Numbered from the stretch's first letter, positions 36,738 through 49,001 are shown. The stretch: 64,000 nucleotides of DNA from Melastoma dodecandrum (GCA_029817715.1 JARUPY010000537.1:1426001-1490000); one strand, 5' to 3'. Notes: a model not told the origin generated them from the sequence alone. Translations and numbers: made by a program.

Positions 36738-38048
36738 GTTAGTGTGTACACTTATGTGTCAAGACATTTTGGTGTATTTGTGGAAAAATATTAATAAATG
36801 CGAGTATTTATTATTGATTATTTTACTTTTCTGTACGTAAAATTATTAATGATAAAGTCTCACATATTGATGAGTATATTAAGATGAAATAGTCCATGAT
36901 CAGATAGATGTTTAGAGGGGACATAGAAATCTAGATCATCGTTGAGTATAACTGAGGCCAATATCGACCGAGGAAAAGTATATCCAAGTTACACTTAGGG
37001 GTACCCTGAGATTAGGGATACTGGACACGACCCGTTTTAGAGGATACCACATATTAAACATCATTTGTCAATCATATTTATGAACGAGTGTAACTGATCT
37101 TTTGACTTGAGACCATCATTTATTCGATGCATGGAGTTCACGCGCTTTGACATCGTTAAAAGCAGTCTTTAACCGGATTGTGATTAATACAACTTTTGAG
37201 CATGGGACAAAGCGTAGAGAGAATACTGTTAAGTCATCATATGATTCATTGTTCTTTTGGATTAGAGAGTTGACATCTGGACGCTTGATAGAAATGTTAG
37301 TGACTCTAAAATCCATGGCCATAGTATGAATGTTTTTACATTCAAGTGAGTCTATTATATCTTGGCAATCAAATGGAATAATTAATTTGGTGATGATGTA
37401 TTTCTGCGCCGAATTAATTGAGATGTCAGTTCGATGAAGAGATTGAATTACACAGTAATCGGTGCATAGTGGTTTATGATTTATAATCATTATCCTAACA
37501 CCTTGGATGATTAAAAAGTGTTGCTTGACGGTTACCTTAGTTTGTGTATGGATTTACGCTATCTTCGTGTGTTGGACCTAAAGGTTTGTACACATAGCAC
37601 GTCGACACGAACATTAAATTAATCATTTTAATATTTCAAACAATAGAATTAATTGTATTATTAATTTATTCTGAAATATCGGAAGAAAAAACTAGACCAA
37701 AATCGAATATGAATTTATTCGGCTCAATTGATATTAAAAAAAGAATATAAAATAAAAATTTGAATACTTATTTATTTATTATATCCAAGATGTTTTACTT
37801 AAGAATTATTTTATTAAATCATATTAATGCATGTTTTGTTTATACTGTTAAAGTTATTTTGCGTTAATTAATTTAATATTTTTTATTCCTACCAAACGAA
37901 AAATGGAAATCAATTTAGTTTGGTCATCTGTACGTTATATTTTGTTTGGAAAGATAAAATCGATATATTCGGGAGATCCAAGAGACTAGCACTTATGGAA
38001 TCGTCGAGAAGTTCGAGATCTCATGTACGTGGATATCTCTAGAGGAGT
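36738..38048 (+). repeat. Copia LTR, 3' end lost
   Basis: It starts TGTTAGTGTGTACAC and follows the 28405-30005 LTR to CTCTAGAGGAGT, where it stops abruptly at the end of an inverted LTR. The last 200 or so bases of the family are missing. Confidence 0.85.
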
Positions 38049-39686
38049 TGTTAGATTTAGGGCGCAGCGGAAGCAATAAAATTATATTTCTATGCCCAAA
38101 ATAATTAGATCATGGTGTATATATTATATTATAATAAAATTATTACCCTAAAACCATACCTTGTAATTTTCGGCGAAACAAAAAACTATAATAAGGAATA
38201 ATCGATCGAGAGCTCCAAGTGTAACTCCTCTAGCGGTATCCACGCGCACGCGATTACGAACACTTTGACGATCGGATAGCTGCTAGCTTCTAGGATCGAC
38301 GAAGAAAACTTTCGGAAGCAAAAAAAAAATTCTCTTCTTTTCGCCTTGTCTCCCTGTCTGGTTTTTCTCTCTCAAAACCAAAAACTGCCTTGCTTCCAAA
38401 AAATCAACACTTTTCAATGACAGACAACATGGAGAAAAGAATGATAACCTAACTTTTCTTTCCATTGCCTTCTTGCCCATTTTTCACCAATTAATGATCC
38501 TTACGTTTTGGATAATTATCATAATTTTTTAAAACGTAACGTGTAGACAATCAATCAATTGATTTTATTAGAATATTTTTAAATAAAACAATGCAAACAC
38601 ACGTATGCACTAATCAAATTTTAATAAATATAATATTTAAATAAATAAATATTTATTTAATATACTTTATAAATTTGACCCAAGTAAATACATATTCGAT
38701 CTTGTCAATTTATTTGCTTTCAATATTTCACAATAAATTAATAATTTAATTAATTCTAATTCTGAATAATAAAAATGATTAATTTAGTATCCACTAAATA
38801 ATCAATAATATAATGTTCGTGTCAATGTGCTATGCGTACGACCCTCTAGGTCCTATACACGAAGGGAGTGTAAATCCACACACAAACTATGGTAACCGTC
38901 TATCAACAGTTTTTAGTCACCCAACATGTTAGAATAATGATCATAAATCATTAACCACTATGAACCGATTACTATGTAATTCAATCTCTTCATCTAACCA
39001 ACATCTCAATTAATTCGGCCAAAATACATCATCACCAAATTAATTATTTTACTTTATTACCAAGATATAATAGACCCACTTTAATGTAAAATATTCCTAT
39101 CATGGCCATGGATTTTAGAGTCACTAATATCTATATAAAGTGGCCTAGATGTCAACTCTCTAATCCAAGAGAGCGATTAAATCTTGTATTGACTTAACAC
39201 TATTCTCTCTATGCTTTGTCACACACTCAACAATCGTATTACTCACAATCCGGTTAAGGACGCTTTTAACGACGTCAAAGTGCACAAACTCCGCACATAG
39301 AATAAATCAAGATCTCAAGTCAAAAGATCAGTTACACTCGTCCATAAAGAGGATTGACCAATGATGTTTAATATGTGGTATCTTCTTAACAAATAGTGCC
39401 AGTAACTCTAATCTCAGGGTACCCCTAAATATAACTTAGATACACTATCCATCGGTCTATCTTGACCTCAGCTATACTTATCGATGATCTAGATGTCTAC
39501 ATCCCCTCTAAACATCTATCCGATCACGAACTATTTCAAATTAATATACTCATTAATCTGTGGGACTTATCATTAATAATTTTTTGTGCAGAAAAGTAAA
39601 GTATTCAATTACAAATACTCGCATTTATTAATTATTTATCCACAAATACTGTAAAGTGTCTTGGCACATAAGTGCACACACTAACA
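38049..39686 (-). repeat. Copia LTR, complete, inverted against its left neighbour
   Basis: On the plus strand it runs from TGTTAGATTT to CACTAACA; read on the minus strand it is a full 1638-bp family LTR. It is the 3' LTR of the element whose pol lies to the right, with a PPT-like AAGTGGGCGAT between. It abuts the plus-strand LTR at 38048/38049 with no spacer. Confidence 0.88.
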
Positions 39687-41470
39687 ATCGCCCACTTGCA
39701 CTATTACCAAGCACTATTGACTCGAAGTCCAAGGCTCCTCACATGGGTCTCATGTTTCTGCAGAGGTAAGGCCTTGGCGAGTGGGTCCGCGATATTATCG
39801 CTCGTGCCAACACTGCTGACCAACACGTCATCCCTCTGAACCTCACCGAGGATGTAATTTTCCAGAATACGTGCTTGGATCGTTGGTGAGACCTCGGCTC
39901 CTTGGTGTGACCTCGGCTCCTTGGCTACATTGTTGTCACAGTATAGAGTCACTAAGTCTACAATGCTCGGAGCCACTTCAAGCTCCGCTATGAAGTTCTT
40001 CATCCACACAGCTTCCTTTGCCGCCTCAGAAGCTGCAATGTACTCGGACTCAGCTGTAGAATCTGCAACTGACTCCTGCTTGAAACTCCTCCAACATACA
40101 GTTGCACAATTCAAGCAAAACACATAACCTGCAGTGATATCAGATAATCCCAATCTGTCTGGAAAATAGGGTAGGTATATCCTCTGACTACTAACTCCTC
40201 GTCTCCTCTATAAATTAAGAATATGTCCTTTGTTCTTCTAAGATACTTGAGGATAATCTTTACTGCTGTCCAATGACCCTCTCTAGGATCTTACTGATAT
40301 CTACTTGTTATGCTCAAAGCATATGAGACATCGGGTCGAGTGCAAATCATGGCATACATAATGGACTGTATAGCCGAGACATAAGGTATCTTGCCCATCC
40401 TTCCTTTCTCCTCATGTGTCTTCGGACATAGACTTGGAAAGATGTACACCGTGTGACATTGGCAAGAATCCTCTCTTGGAATCTTGTGGATTCTTACATG
40501 TTAAATCTATTTAGCACCTTGTCAATATACATATTTTGACTCAAACCCCGCAACCTATTTTGTCTATCTCGGTATAATCTAATACCTAAGACATAAGTTG
40601 CTTCCCCAAGATCTTTCGTAGAGATACACTCTCCCAGCCAAGTCTTCGTAGACTCTAAGCTAGGGATATCATTGCCTATCAGAAGTACATCATCAACATA
40701 CAACACTAGGAATGAAATCTTGCTCCAACTAACCTTCTTGCAAACACAAGGTTCCTCTGGATTTTTGACATAGCCAAACTCTTTGACTGCTTCGTCAAAT
40801 CACTAGTTCCAAGTCCGAGATGGTTGCTTTAGCCCATAAATGGACCTCTTGAGCTTACATACTTTATCTATATTCTTAAATGCAGTGAAACCGGGAGGTT
40901 GTACCATAAATACTTTCTCTTGTAACTTTCCATTTAGAAAAGCGGTTTTTACATTCATTTGTCAGATCTCATAATCCTTGTAAGGTACTATCGCAAGCAG
41001 AATTCTAATGGACTTGAACATATTGTAACCGGTGAAAATGTTTCATCATAGTCAATTCCTTGACGTTGAGTGAAACCCTTGGCCACAAGTCTTGCTTTAT
41101 AGGTACTTATATTCCCTTCAATGTCAATCTTCTTCTTGAAGATCTACTTGCACCCTATGGGTTTTACCCCAACTAACACATCAACAAACTCCCTAACTTG
41201 GTTGGTATACATAGAGTCCATCTCAGATTTCATGGCTTCTAACCATTTCTCGGAATCATTTGAAGCGACTGCTTCCTAAGTCAACGGTTCATCATCATCG
41301 ACGAGTAGTGCCTCCCCATAATGGGTTACCAACCAATCAATCATGAAATACTCTTGGTATATTTCATGTCTTGGGGGTTTGTCGTTTTTAAATGCTATTC
41401 GCGATATAAGACGACCGAGGGATGAGTAGTTTAAGTAAGAGTTAGGGCAATGATCCGACAAGAATGGATT
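39687..41470 (-). pseudogene. copia pol, reverse transcriptase and RNase H, 5' truncated
   Basis: Minus-strand frames give RT pieces (WLEAMKSEMDSMYTNQV, then [20 protein letters not shown]), the catalytic YVDD in MLYVDDVLLIGNDIPSLEST, YVLGIRLYRDRQNRLRGLSQ, and RNase H text ESEYIAASEAAKEAVWMKN, TLYCDNNVAKEPRSHQGAEV and NIADPLAKALP. Several stops and shifts interrupt it, including between 39.7-40.15 and 40.5 kb. The gag-integrase part is absent; sequence stops matching near 41470. It is the same family as 8640-9667. Confidence 0.85.
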
Positions 41471-42060
41471 AGACAGTAATTTTTTTAATATGCTAGCTGC
41501 GATGTAAAGAGGCCGACAATTGTTTGTTATTATAATCAGAAAATGAACATCACGCGGGATAAATATATATCTACTATATATTATAATAAAATAAAGGAAA
41601 ATTTAATAAATCTGACCTCTATTATTTTTCTAGACCTAATCATGAAATATATCCCAAAAGTTTTGTACGGATTTTTCTATATGACCAAACATCTAGAAAA
41701 TATCATAAAATTGCCTAAACTTTTAACTTCGTTTCAATAATATCCACCAAGTACCGAAAATCATAAAATAAGTCCTAAAAATGCCTCAATAAAAAAATTT
41801 TCGATAAATCCTTCCAAAATTCTTTTAAAATTTGAGTTCTTGACACAACGCTGTGGTTGGAGGATAAAGGACTAAAGGTAAAAGATAAAAGCTTGAGTTG
41901 TTTGTTGTGTGTTCTTTTCGTTGTGCTGTGATCCATTATATCTCAGAATCTTGCAGTTGCGATTGTTCAACTAATCCAGAATCTTCTTAGGGCGTGTACA
42001 AGATCTTACTACTATTTTGTAGGAACCATCCACGTTGTGTTTTAGTTGGTCTCTATGGGC
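41471..42060. other. No gene seen
   Basis: AT-rich. The first 90 bases include the diverged copy of the PP2 3' flank (about 41500-41555). Confidence 0.4.
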
Positions 42061-43140
42061 TATTGACAGTGGAATATGCAAGTCAATGACACTCGGACAC
42101 GAGGGAAACATTTCACAAAATTCCAAATCCACGGAAAGTAGATAAAAAGAAGAAAAGAAAAACAACGATGGAGACATTTCACAAAATTCCAAATTCACGG
42201 AAAGTAGATAAGTAATTCATAGTTTATGTACCTACATGAAATTCATAATAATCATACCAAACCCAAGTAGAGTGGGAACACGCCGCACGTGAATGGTTTA
42301 TGTACGGAAGCGGCTAACGATACGTGCACGTAACCATTACGTAGTTTACTAGATTTGATTCGATTTTTAGTAAAATTTACTAAAAATTACTTTTTTAGTA
42401 AACATACGTCGTAACAAGTAAATGATTTTGTAAATTTTACTATTTTTTTACTGTTCTTATTTAGTAAATTTTACTAATTCATGTTTCGTAATTTCACCCA
42501 GTTTTTTCAAAAAATTTCCACATCAGTTTTAGTAACGATTTACTAAAAATATCAGAGAAATCATCCTATTTTTAGTAACTCGTTATGAAAAAGTTACTAT
42601 TCACTATTAGTAAACGATTACTAATTTTTTTTGTAAAATTTTTCCCCTCTTTTTTACTAATTACTTTTTGTTTAGTTCTTTTTACTAATAATTTACTGTT
42701 CATTTTTAGTAAAAAGTACTAAATTTTATTAGTAATACATGACTAAAATTAGTAACAGCTTAGTAATTTTTTCGTCGTATTTAGTAAAACCCTGTTTAAG
42801 TTAGTAATAGTGTGTTTGGAAAGTAATACGATATTCGTAACTCTTTACTAATTTCTTCGTGGATTTATAAAAAAGTTTGGTAAAGTACTACTAATCCTTT
42901 TAGTAATTTACTAATCCGAACAGCGAAACCGAACCTAACTACAAACCTACGATCGATATGAATGCATTACGAATTATTTCGCCCCAGGAACAAATTTACG
43001 AAATACATTACTAACCTAATCACTAATCTTTTACATTTCGTTTTGTAATTTTTACCGACTAGTCATATATTACTAACCTAATTGCTAATCTTTTAATTAG
43101 TTTAGTAAAAAATATATATAATCACACTGAAATATTGGGA
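42061..43140. repeat. First copy of a 1080-bp tandem duplication
   Basis: TATTGACAGTGGAATATGCA at 42061 recurs as TATTGACACTGGAATATGCA at 43141, and the following sequence matches in order, including CACTCGGACACGAGGGA and CGGAAGCGGCTAACGATACG. Within each copy a 90-bp segment (ACATTTCACAAAATTCCAAA...GTAGATAA) is itself repeated. Confidence 0.85.
42306..43135. mobile_element. Foldback-family relative, left end only
   Basis: It begins GGAAGCGGCTAACGATACGTGCACGT, close to the 25924 element's terminus (only the first 20 bases need match: GGAAGCGGCTAACGATACGT), and continues with many TTTACTAAAA and TTAGTAA words. No matching right terminus is found before the duplication boundary. It is a diverged or truncated member. 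Confidence 0.6.
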
Positions 43141-43876
43141 TATTGACACTGGAATATGCAAGTCAATGACACTCGGACACGAGGGAGACATTTCACAAAA
43201 TTCCAAATCCACGGAAAGTAGATAAAAAGAAGAAAAGAAAAACAACGAGGGAGACATTTCACAAAATTCCAAATCCACGGAAAGTAGATAAGTAATTCAT
43301 ACTTTATGTACCTACATGAAATTCATAATAATCATACCAAACCCAAGTAGAGTGGAAACACGCAGCACGTGAATGGTTCATGTACGGAAGCGGCTAACGA
43401 TACGATTTGATTCGATTTTTAGTAAAATTTACTAAAAATTACTTTTTTAGTAAACATACATCGTAACTAGTAAATAATTTTGTAAATTTTACTATTTTTT
43501 TACTGTTCATTTTTAGTAAATTTTACTAATTCATGTTTCGTAATTTTACCCAGTTTTTTCAAAAAATTTCCACATCAGTTTTTGTAACGATTTACTAAAT
43601 ATATCAGAGAAATCATCCTACTTTTAGTAACTCGTTATGAAAAAAGTTACTATTCACTATTAGTAAACGATTACTAATTTTTTTTGTAAAATTTTTGTTT
43701 TTTTTTCCCTCTTTTTTACTAACTACTTTTTGTTTAGTAATTTTTACTAATAATTTACTGTTCATTTTTAGTAAAAAGTACTAGATTTTATTAGTAATAC
43801 ATGACTAAAATTAGTAACAGCTTACTAATTTTTTCGTTGTATTTAGTAAAACCATGTTTAAGTTAGTAATAGTGTG
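43141..43876. repeat. Second, truncated copy of the tandem duplication
   Basis: Matches 42061-42800 and then stops at AGTAATAGTGTGTT (about 43876), where sequence homologous to the NLR 5' leader (CCCCACGCTCAGCAGCTC) begins. A 24-bp segment after GGAAGCGGCTAACGATACG is missing relative to the first copy. Confidence 0.8.
43385..43876. mobile_element. Foldback-family relative, second copy, next to NLR copy 2
   Basis: Starts GGAAGCGGCTAACGATACGA and carries the same TTTACTAAAA-rich body as the first copy. It ends about 80 bp before the NLR start codon, replacing whatever 5' flank copy 2 once shared with copies 1 and 3. Confidence 0.6.
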
Positions 43877-43955
43877 TTAAAAGTTCCCCACGCTCAGCAG
43901 CTCTCCTTACCATTCTCAACCTTACACTTCACTTTCCTTCAACGAAAAGAACAAC

Positions 43956-46883
43956 ATGGGTGCAGCTGCATCTGAGGTGGCCATTTCCCGGCTGATCGGA
44001 AAATCATTGGAAATCAGGTCTCATAAAGACGTCCTCCCTCCCAAGCTTCAGGCACGGTTGAGCGACGCCCACCGTGATCTCGAGGTCATGCTGGCCAATT
44101 GTTCCTCTCCCAGCAGCGGCCTGCCCATGGCAGACAAAGCACTGATCTGTGCTAGTGAACTGGAGAACACCATGGATACGTTCCTTGTGAAGGCTTTGAC
44201 GGCCCCCAAATCACGTAGGGGACGATGCCTTGCCTCCCTTGTTCACGGAGTTGTCTACTTGGTCAAGCTCTGGATAAGAGCTCGTACAAGGAAGGCGAAT
44301 GCCCAGATCTACATAGCAAAAGTGGAGGAGCTCTCAGGGCACTTCTCTAATATGCAGGAGGTCAAATTAGAGGGTTCAAGCAAAGGAATCTGCTCCAGCA
44401 AGCACTTTTCATCGCTGGATGTTCACTCCGATGAGACTATCATTGTAGGCCGCAAGGACGCTGCAGACCACCTCTCCGCTTGGCTGGCTGACTCAGAGTT
44501 GTTTCGTGTGATTTCCGTCACCGGGGACCGAGGCATAGGGAAGACTGTGCTGGTTCGAAGCATGTACAACCGACCAGATGTGGAGCGTGATTTCAAGTGC
44601 CGGGCTTGGATTGACAGCTACAACTCACCAACCTTGGAAACTGTATTGGTATAGATCTTAAAGCAGTCCCCATTGATGACACTGAAAGACCTCGAGCTGA
44701 AGGAAACCGACGGATTGTGCGAATTTCTCCACCAGACATTGATGGAGATGAGGTACTTGATCGTGCTGGACGATCTGAAGAGTGCTGAAATTCTCGATAA
44801 CCTTCTGTATGCCCTACCCGACTCGAGGAACGGAAGCAGGGTCATCGTCACGTGCGGGGAGGAGATTATTGCTCCACTGCACGAGGAACCCTGGGGTTAC
44901 AGTATCCAGGTGGGGCAGCTTCATCCCGAGAACAGCCGTAAATTGCTATCAGAGCGTAGCTTGATCAACAACGAGGGATTAATAAATAAGATCTTGGGTA
45001 AATGTAGTGGTTCTCCTCCAAAGATACTTCTGTTTAGCGGTCTTTCTGCAGCCTTGCAGGACAATGCCCCGGACTCTTCCCCTATGGCATGGCACCGCGA
45101 CCTCGGGGAGGATTGGTGGCTACAAGATGTTAGGTCTCTAAGCTGTGGTAGCCTTCCTTCTTGGGTGAAACCTTGTTTCATATACTTGTGTTTGTTTCCC
45201 AAGGAATATGAGATATCAACAAGGAGGATCTTTCAGTTATGGCATGCCGAAGGCCTGGTCCATTGGGATGGCCATTTTACAGCCGAGGCCTGCTTTCGAG
45301 AATTGGCAAATAGGAATTTGGTGCGGGTGGTGAGGCGAAGGGAGATGGATGGGGGGCCGAAGACATGTCGCGTGTCGGGTTACTTGCACGACTACTTCTC
45401 AGAATTTGCGAGTAAATTTGGGTGTATCCATGACCTTCAGAATGATAACAAGGAGGTTTTATGGCCGAGTCATCCAACCAGCGTATTGCCTTGGCTTGCT
45501 CGATATTCCAGCAACAACACGAGCCCCCCACCCCAAGATGCCGAGACAGCATCCCATATCCGATCCTATGTTTCTTTCAACACGCATAAGTCAGGGATAC
45601 AGTCGAGAGAGGTTGAACAGCTGCTAAAGCTGCCGGCAGCAAATCAAGACAGCATCTTGCTTAGGGTGCTCGATCTCGAGGGCGTTTACAAGCCGAAGCT
45701 GCCCAAGCAGTTTGGGTATTTGCTGCCGAATTTGAGATACCTCGGACTGAGATGGACGATCCTTGACTCGCTGCCAGAGTCGGTCTCAAAACTCTCTAGA
45801 CTCGAGACAATCGATCTGAAGTACACCAACGTGACCGAGCTCCCGAGTTCGATCCTTGGCCTGAAATACCTCCGACACCTTTACCTGAATGAGGGATCCT
45901 TCAACAAGGGCAGTCAGACAGAATTCTGCCTGGGAAGCCTCCAAACGCTTTGTGGACTCTTCATAGGGGCGAAGGGCGTGTCCTTGACTATGCTGGGGAG
46001 TCTCAAGGGGCTCAAGAAGCTAGGGCTGACATGTTACGCACCAGTCATACCAGAATTAATCAAGACCATATCTACCATGACGAAGCTCGGGTCGCTCCGG
46101 CTCCGATCGAGGGATCTGTTCGGGCAGCCTTCCGATCTCAAACTGGGTGAGGAAATGAAATCTATGTAATCTATCTCAAAGATGTACTTGCTCGGGTCGT
46201 TGGACGTGAAGAGCTTGAGCTGTCTGCCCAAGAACCTGCGAGTTCTAACTCTGTCTTGTCCGAGATGGACTTCGACCCAATAAAATATCTTCAAGAGTTA
46301 TCAAATCTAGTTACGTTGAGGCTCTTTGGAAATTCTTACATTGAGTTGGTTTTCAAGGAAGGTGCATTTCCGAGCCTCCGGGTGCTGAAGCTGTGGAAGC
46401 TAGAGAACTTGAAGAAGCTCTGGATTCAAGAAGGGACGATGAGCACACTGCAGGAGTTGGACATGAGAGATTGCACTAAAGTAAGGAAAATCACGGGCTT
46501 CGAGAACGTGCCAGAACTGAAGCTGATCAAGCTGACTCGAGTGAACGAGGACTTTGCCAAGCGGGTCGAATCGAACCCGCCGAGCCGTGCGACCGTTGTT
46601 ATATGTGGGGACTTATCTGTCTCTTCTCCCGAGGTATGTCCGAAATTCTAATGAGATTTCGAGGGGCTATCATCTTGATGCGGTTAAAATTCATTAAACT
46701 GGTATCGCTCCTTGACATTTGGAAAAACTTCTCTTGAAGGATATGAAAGAAGCCAAAGAAGAGCTCGAGGATGAGGATAACAGTCCGGACCAGCATGACC
46801 AATATAATCAATATTCCCGGTGGTCGGACGATGAAGACGAAGAGGAGGAGTTTGCGGGAGATGAACTTAATTTTGGATTTTGA
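43956..46883 (+). pseudogene. CC-NBS-LRR gene, copy 2, the most complete, few lesions
   Basis: The first exon reads MGAAASEVAISRLIGKSLEI, a CC-type N-terminus, then P-loop GDRGIGKTVL, RNBS-A FKCRAWIDSY, kinase-2 YLIVLDDL, RNBS-B GSRVIVTC, RNBS-D WVKPCFIYLCLFPKEYEIST, and LRRs from LLRVLDLEG to about 46580. Intact homologues act as intracellular immune receptors. Lesions: TAG at 44652-44654 (GAG in copy 1), TAA at 46167-46169 (CAA in copy 1), and a 1-bp loss near 46255. GLPL is replaced by CSGSPPKILLFSGL and MHD by LHD, also in copy 1, so these are lineage traits. A 106-bp intron (46634-46739) leads to an acidic 47-residue last exon ending SDDEDEEEEFAGDE...GF at 46883. It could make truncated proteins; function is unlikely. 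Confidence 0.85.
46634..46739 (+). other. Conserved 3' intron of NLR copy 2
   Basis: GTATGT follows CCCGAG; the intron ends CTCTTGAAG before GATATGAAAG. Same position and phase as in copy 1. Confidence 0.6.
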
Positions 46884-47470
46884 TAGCGGTGAGGATGCTC
46901 ATGATGAGATCCCCAAAGTAGATTGATATGAAAGGCCTTTTGCGACCTCAAGGAGCATCGGCAGGGGTAAGAATTGGTGACCAAGTTCGCGTCGTTATCC
47001 ATGTTCATGACAGAAACATCCATGTCTAAAATCTCTGCTACATCGGTGGAAGAATGGGCTCAGTAGCTGGAAATGACTATCAACATATCTGTGTTTCCAA
47101 GGGAGAAGGCGAACGTGAAATGAACGAGGTGAAAGTTGATGAACTTCTTGTTTGCCTGAAAACATGCCTGAAACTGCGGCCAGACAATGGAAATCGCAGC
47201 GGAGACTAGTTACAGGGAGAGAATGACACATTAGGAAAAGGGTCAACCACTCTCGGTTAAACCTAAATTCATCATAAACAACGTTACATCAACTAATTTA
47301 TAGGAAAAGCATAACAACTTGTGCATCCTCCCTTGTTTCCTAATTAGGCTTGCTCGAGTCCTTTGCTCGATTGTCCCCATTTCATCACAAAGGAATTAGG
47401 GGCGACGGGCGACAAAACGCCCATGGTCCATAGGAAAATTCGAGATGTCCAGAAACAGCTCATGCCGCCC
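46884..47470. other. No gene seen
   Basis: 3' flank of NLR copy 2. Short ORFs only; the 83-codon minus-strand ORF at 46995-47246 shows no known domain. Confidence 0.35.
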
Positions 47471-47479
47471 ATCAAGTTT

Positions 47480-48135
47480 GGTGACGATCTACTGGTGAAA
47501 TTGTCGGCATCACATTCAAAATGGGACTGCAACACATAGAAAGTCTAGCTCCATTTGTGTTCTGTTTGTCATACCATGGCAGAGCTTGCTAGAAACATCA
47601 ACGGTTGATATACACAAGTACACGATCATCCTTCAGTCTAATTAATTTCTGAAAATTTTGGGGATGATTCGACGTCTGGATCTCTCGAGATCCCCTCGGA
47701 AGAAGGACTATGATGCGTAGATGTGCATCATCACTCTGCCTCCGTGGAAAAATGTGTGTCGCTTGCTTAACCTAGATAAGTTAGTGTTGAGTCGCCACTG
47801 ACTTTATTTTAAAATATGGTATAAATTTCGAAAAACCAGGTTCGGGAATTCATACTTCCAACTCGTAGATTCTCACATACGAAAAGGTGGCGTTGCTCTG
47901 AAAAAATGACGGTCTTTGGACCCGGTTTGAAAAGAGTTTCTGATTACCGGCATTAGGCTTGATTCGGGCGTTGGACCCCAACTCGTATAAAATGATCACA
48001 AGCACAATCACAACCAATTATTTAAATCAAAATAGGTGGGGAAGGATGGTGACCATGAGCCTATGCACCTAGGCTCGCAGCCCGTTATAGGTGGATTTGA
48101 TTTTCGGGAGGCCGGCACCTTCCCTCATGTACATT
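47480..48135 (-). mobile_element. Gypsy LTR fragments, rearranged
   Basis: The left part (GCTAGAAACATCAACGGTTG at about 47588) matches an internal LTR block seen at 54790 and 57630. The right part (GAGTCGCCACTGACTTTATT at about 47794, then GCCCGTTATAGG) matches the LTR 3' region. The blocks are in an order different from the intact solo LTR, so this is a recombined remnant. Confidence 0.55.
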
Positions 48136-48743
48136 AGATTGATCACGATTTTTACACACCCAGAAAAATCCACTCGGTTTGTTACACGCGTGAGAAATAT
48201 ATCACTCAAAAAAATGAGAAAATATGATCTTATCATTTCTTTTGGTAAGAAATTTATCTGATTAACCCCAATAAGATAAGATAGGATTGGCAATATTCCA
48301 AATGAATACTCTCTTTTAGATTATCTATAATTTTCACATTAGTTCGCTGTAGATATCCCAAATTGCAGATTACCTCAGTGCGGATATTTGATTGACTCGT
48401 CACGTCTAAACGGTCCAATGCATTCATTTTATTGACCCACGACAAGAAGCTATCAAGTAATATTTGAACAACCATGTTGACGAGTCCAACGTACGTGAAC
48501 ATGAACGCTCATTTTAAAGGCGAATGTATTCCACCCAAAGATCACTTCGTTTAAAGTAGTAGTGGATAGCCGAACCCCTTTACCATGACGCAATTACTCA
48601 TAGCCAAATTGAGGCTAGAGACCATCGATGTCGCAGCCCTTCGGAACTTCACAGCTATTGTTTTCCTGCCTCCCCCTACTTCTCCTTCGACCTTCACAAC
48701 CTAGCCATATTTTTTAATTCTCGGGCCCCTCCTTCATACTCCG
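48136..48743. other. No gene recognised
   Basis: Unassigned sequence; minus-strand ORFs at 48069-48293 and 48254-48502 have no known domain. Confidence 0.3.
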
Positions 48744-49001
48744 GTGGCAGGGGACTTCTTCTCCTCCTTCGGCATCTCCTTATTCGAATTCTTGACTTCT
48801 TCTCCTCCTTCGGCATCTCCTTATTCGAATTCTTTTTCATCTCCATCTTGGCCATTTCTGATTCTCTCTTTGGGATCCCTTTGTTTAGTATACTCCATCA
48901 TCAGGCACTCACGGCCAGCTCCTCCATCTCCGTCCCTTCCAACTTCCCTTGGCGATCCCCTCTTACAAACTAATGCTCGACTTCTTCCCTTCATACCGTG
49001 A
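48744..49001 (+). other. Unidentified 85-codon ORF with an internal tandem duplication
   Basis: The frame starts MAGDFFSSFGISLFEF and contains one hydrophobic stretch (WPFLILSLGSLCLVYSII) followed by a proline- and serine-rich segment. A perfect 41-bp duplication (48753-48793, 48794-48834) lies inside it and shifts the reading between the copies. No family is recognised; it may be a fragment of a broken gene. Confidence 0.2.
48753..48834. repeat. Perfect 41-bp tandem duplication
   Basis: GACTTCTTCTCCTCCTTCGG and the next 21 bases appear twice in a row without a mismatch, which suggests a recent event. Confidence 0.9.
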
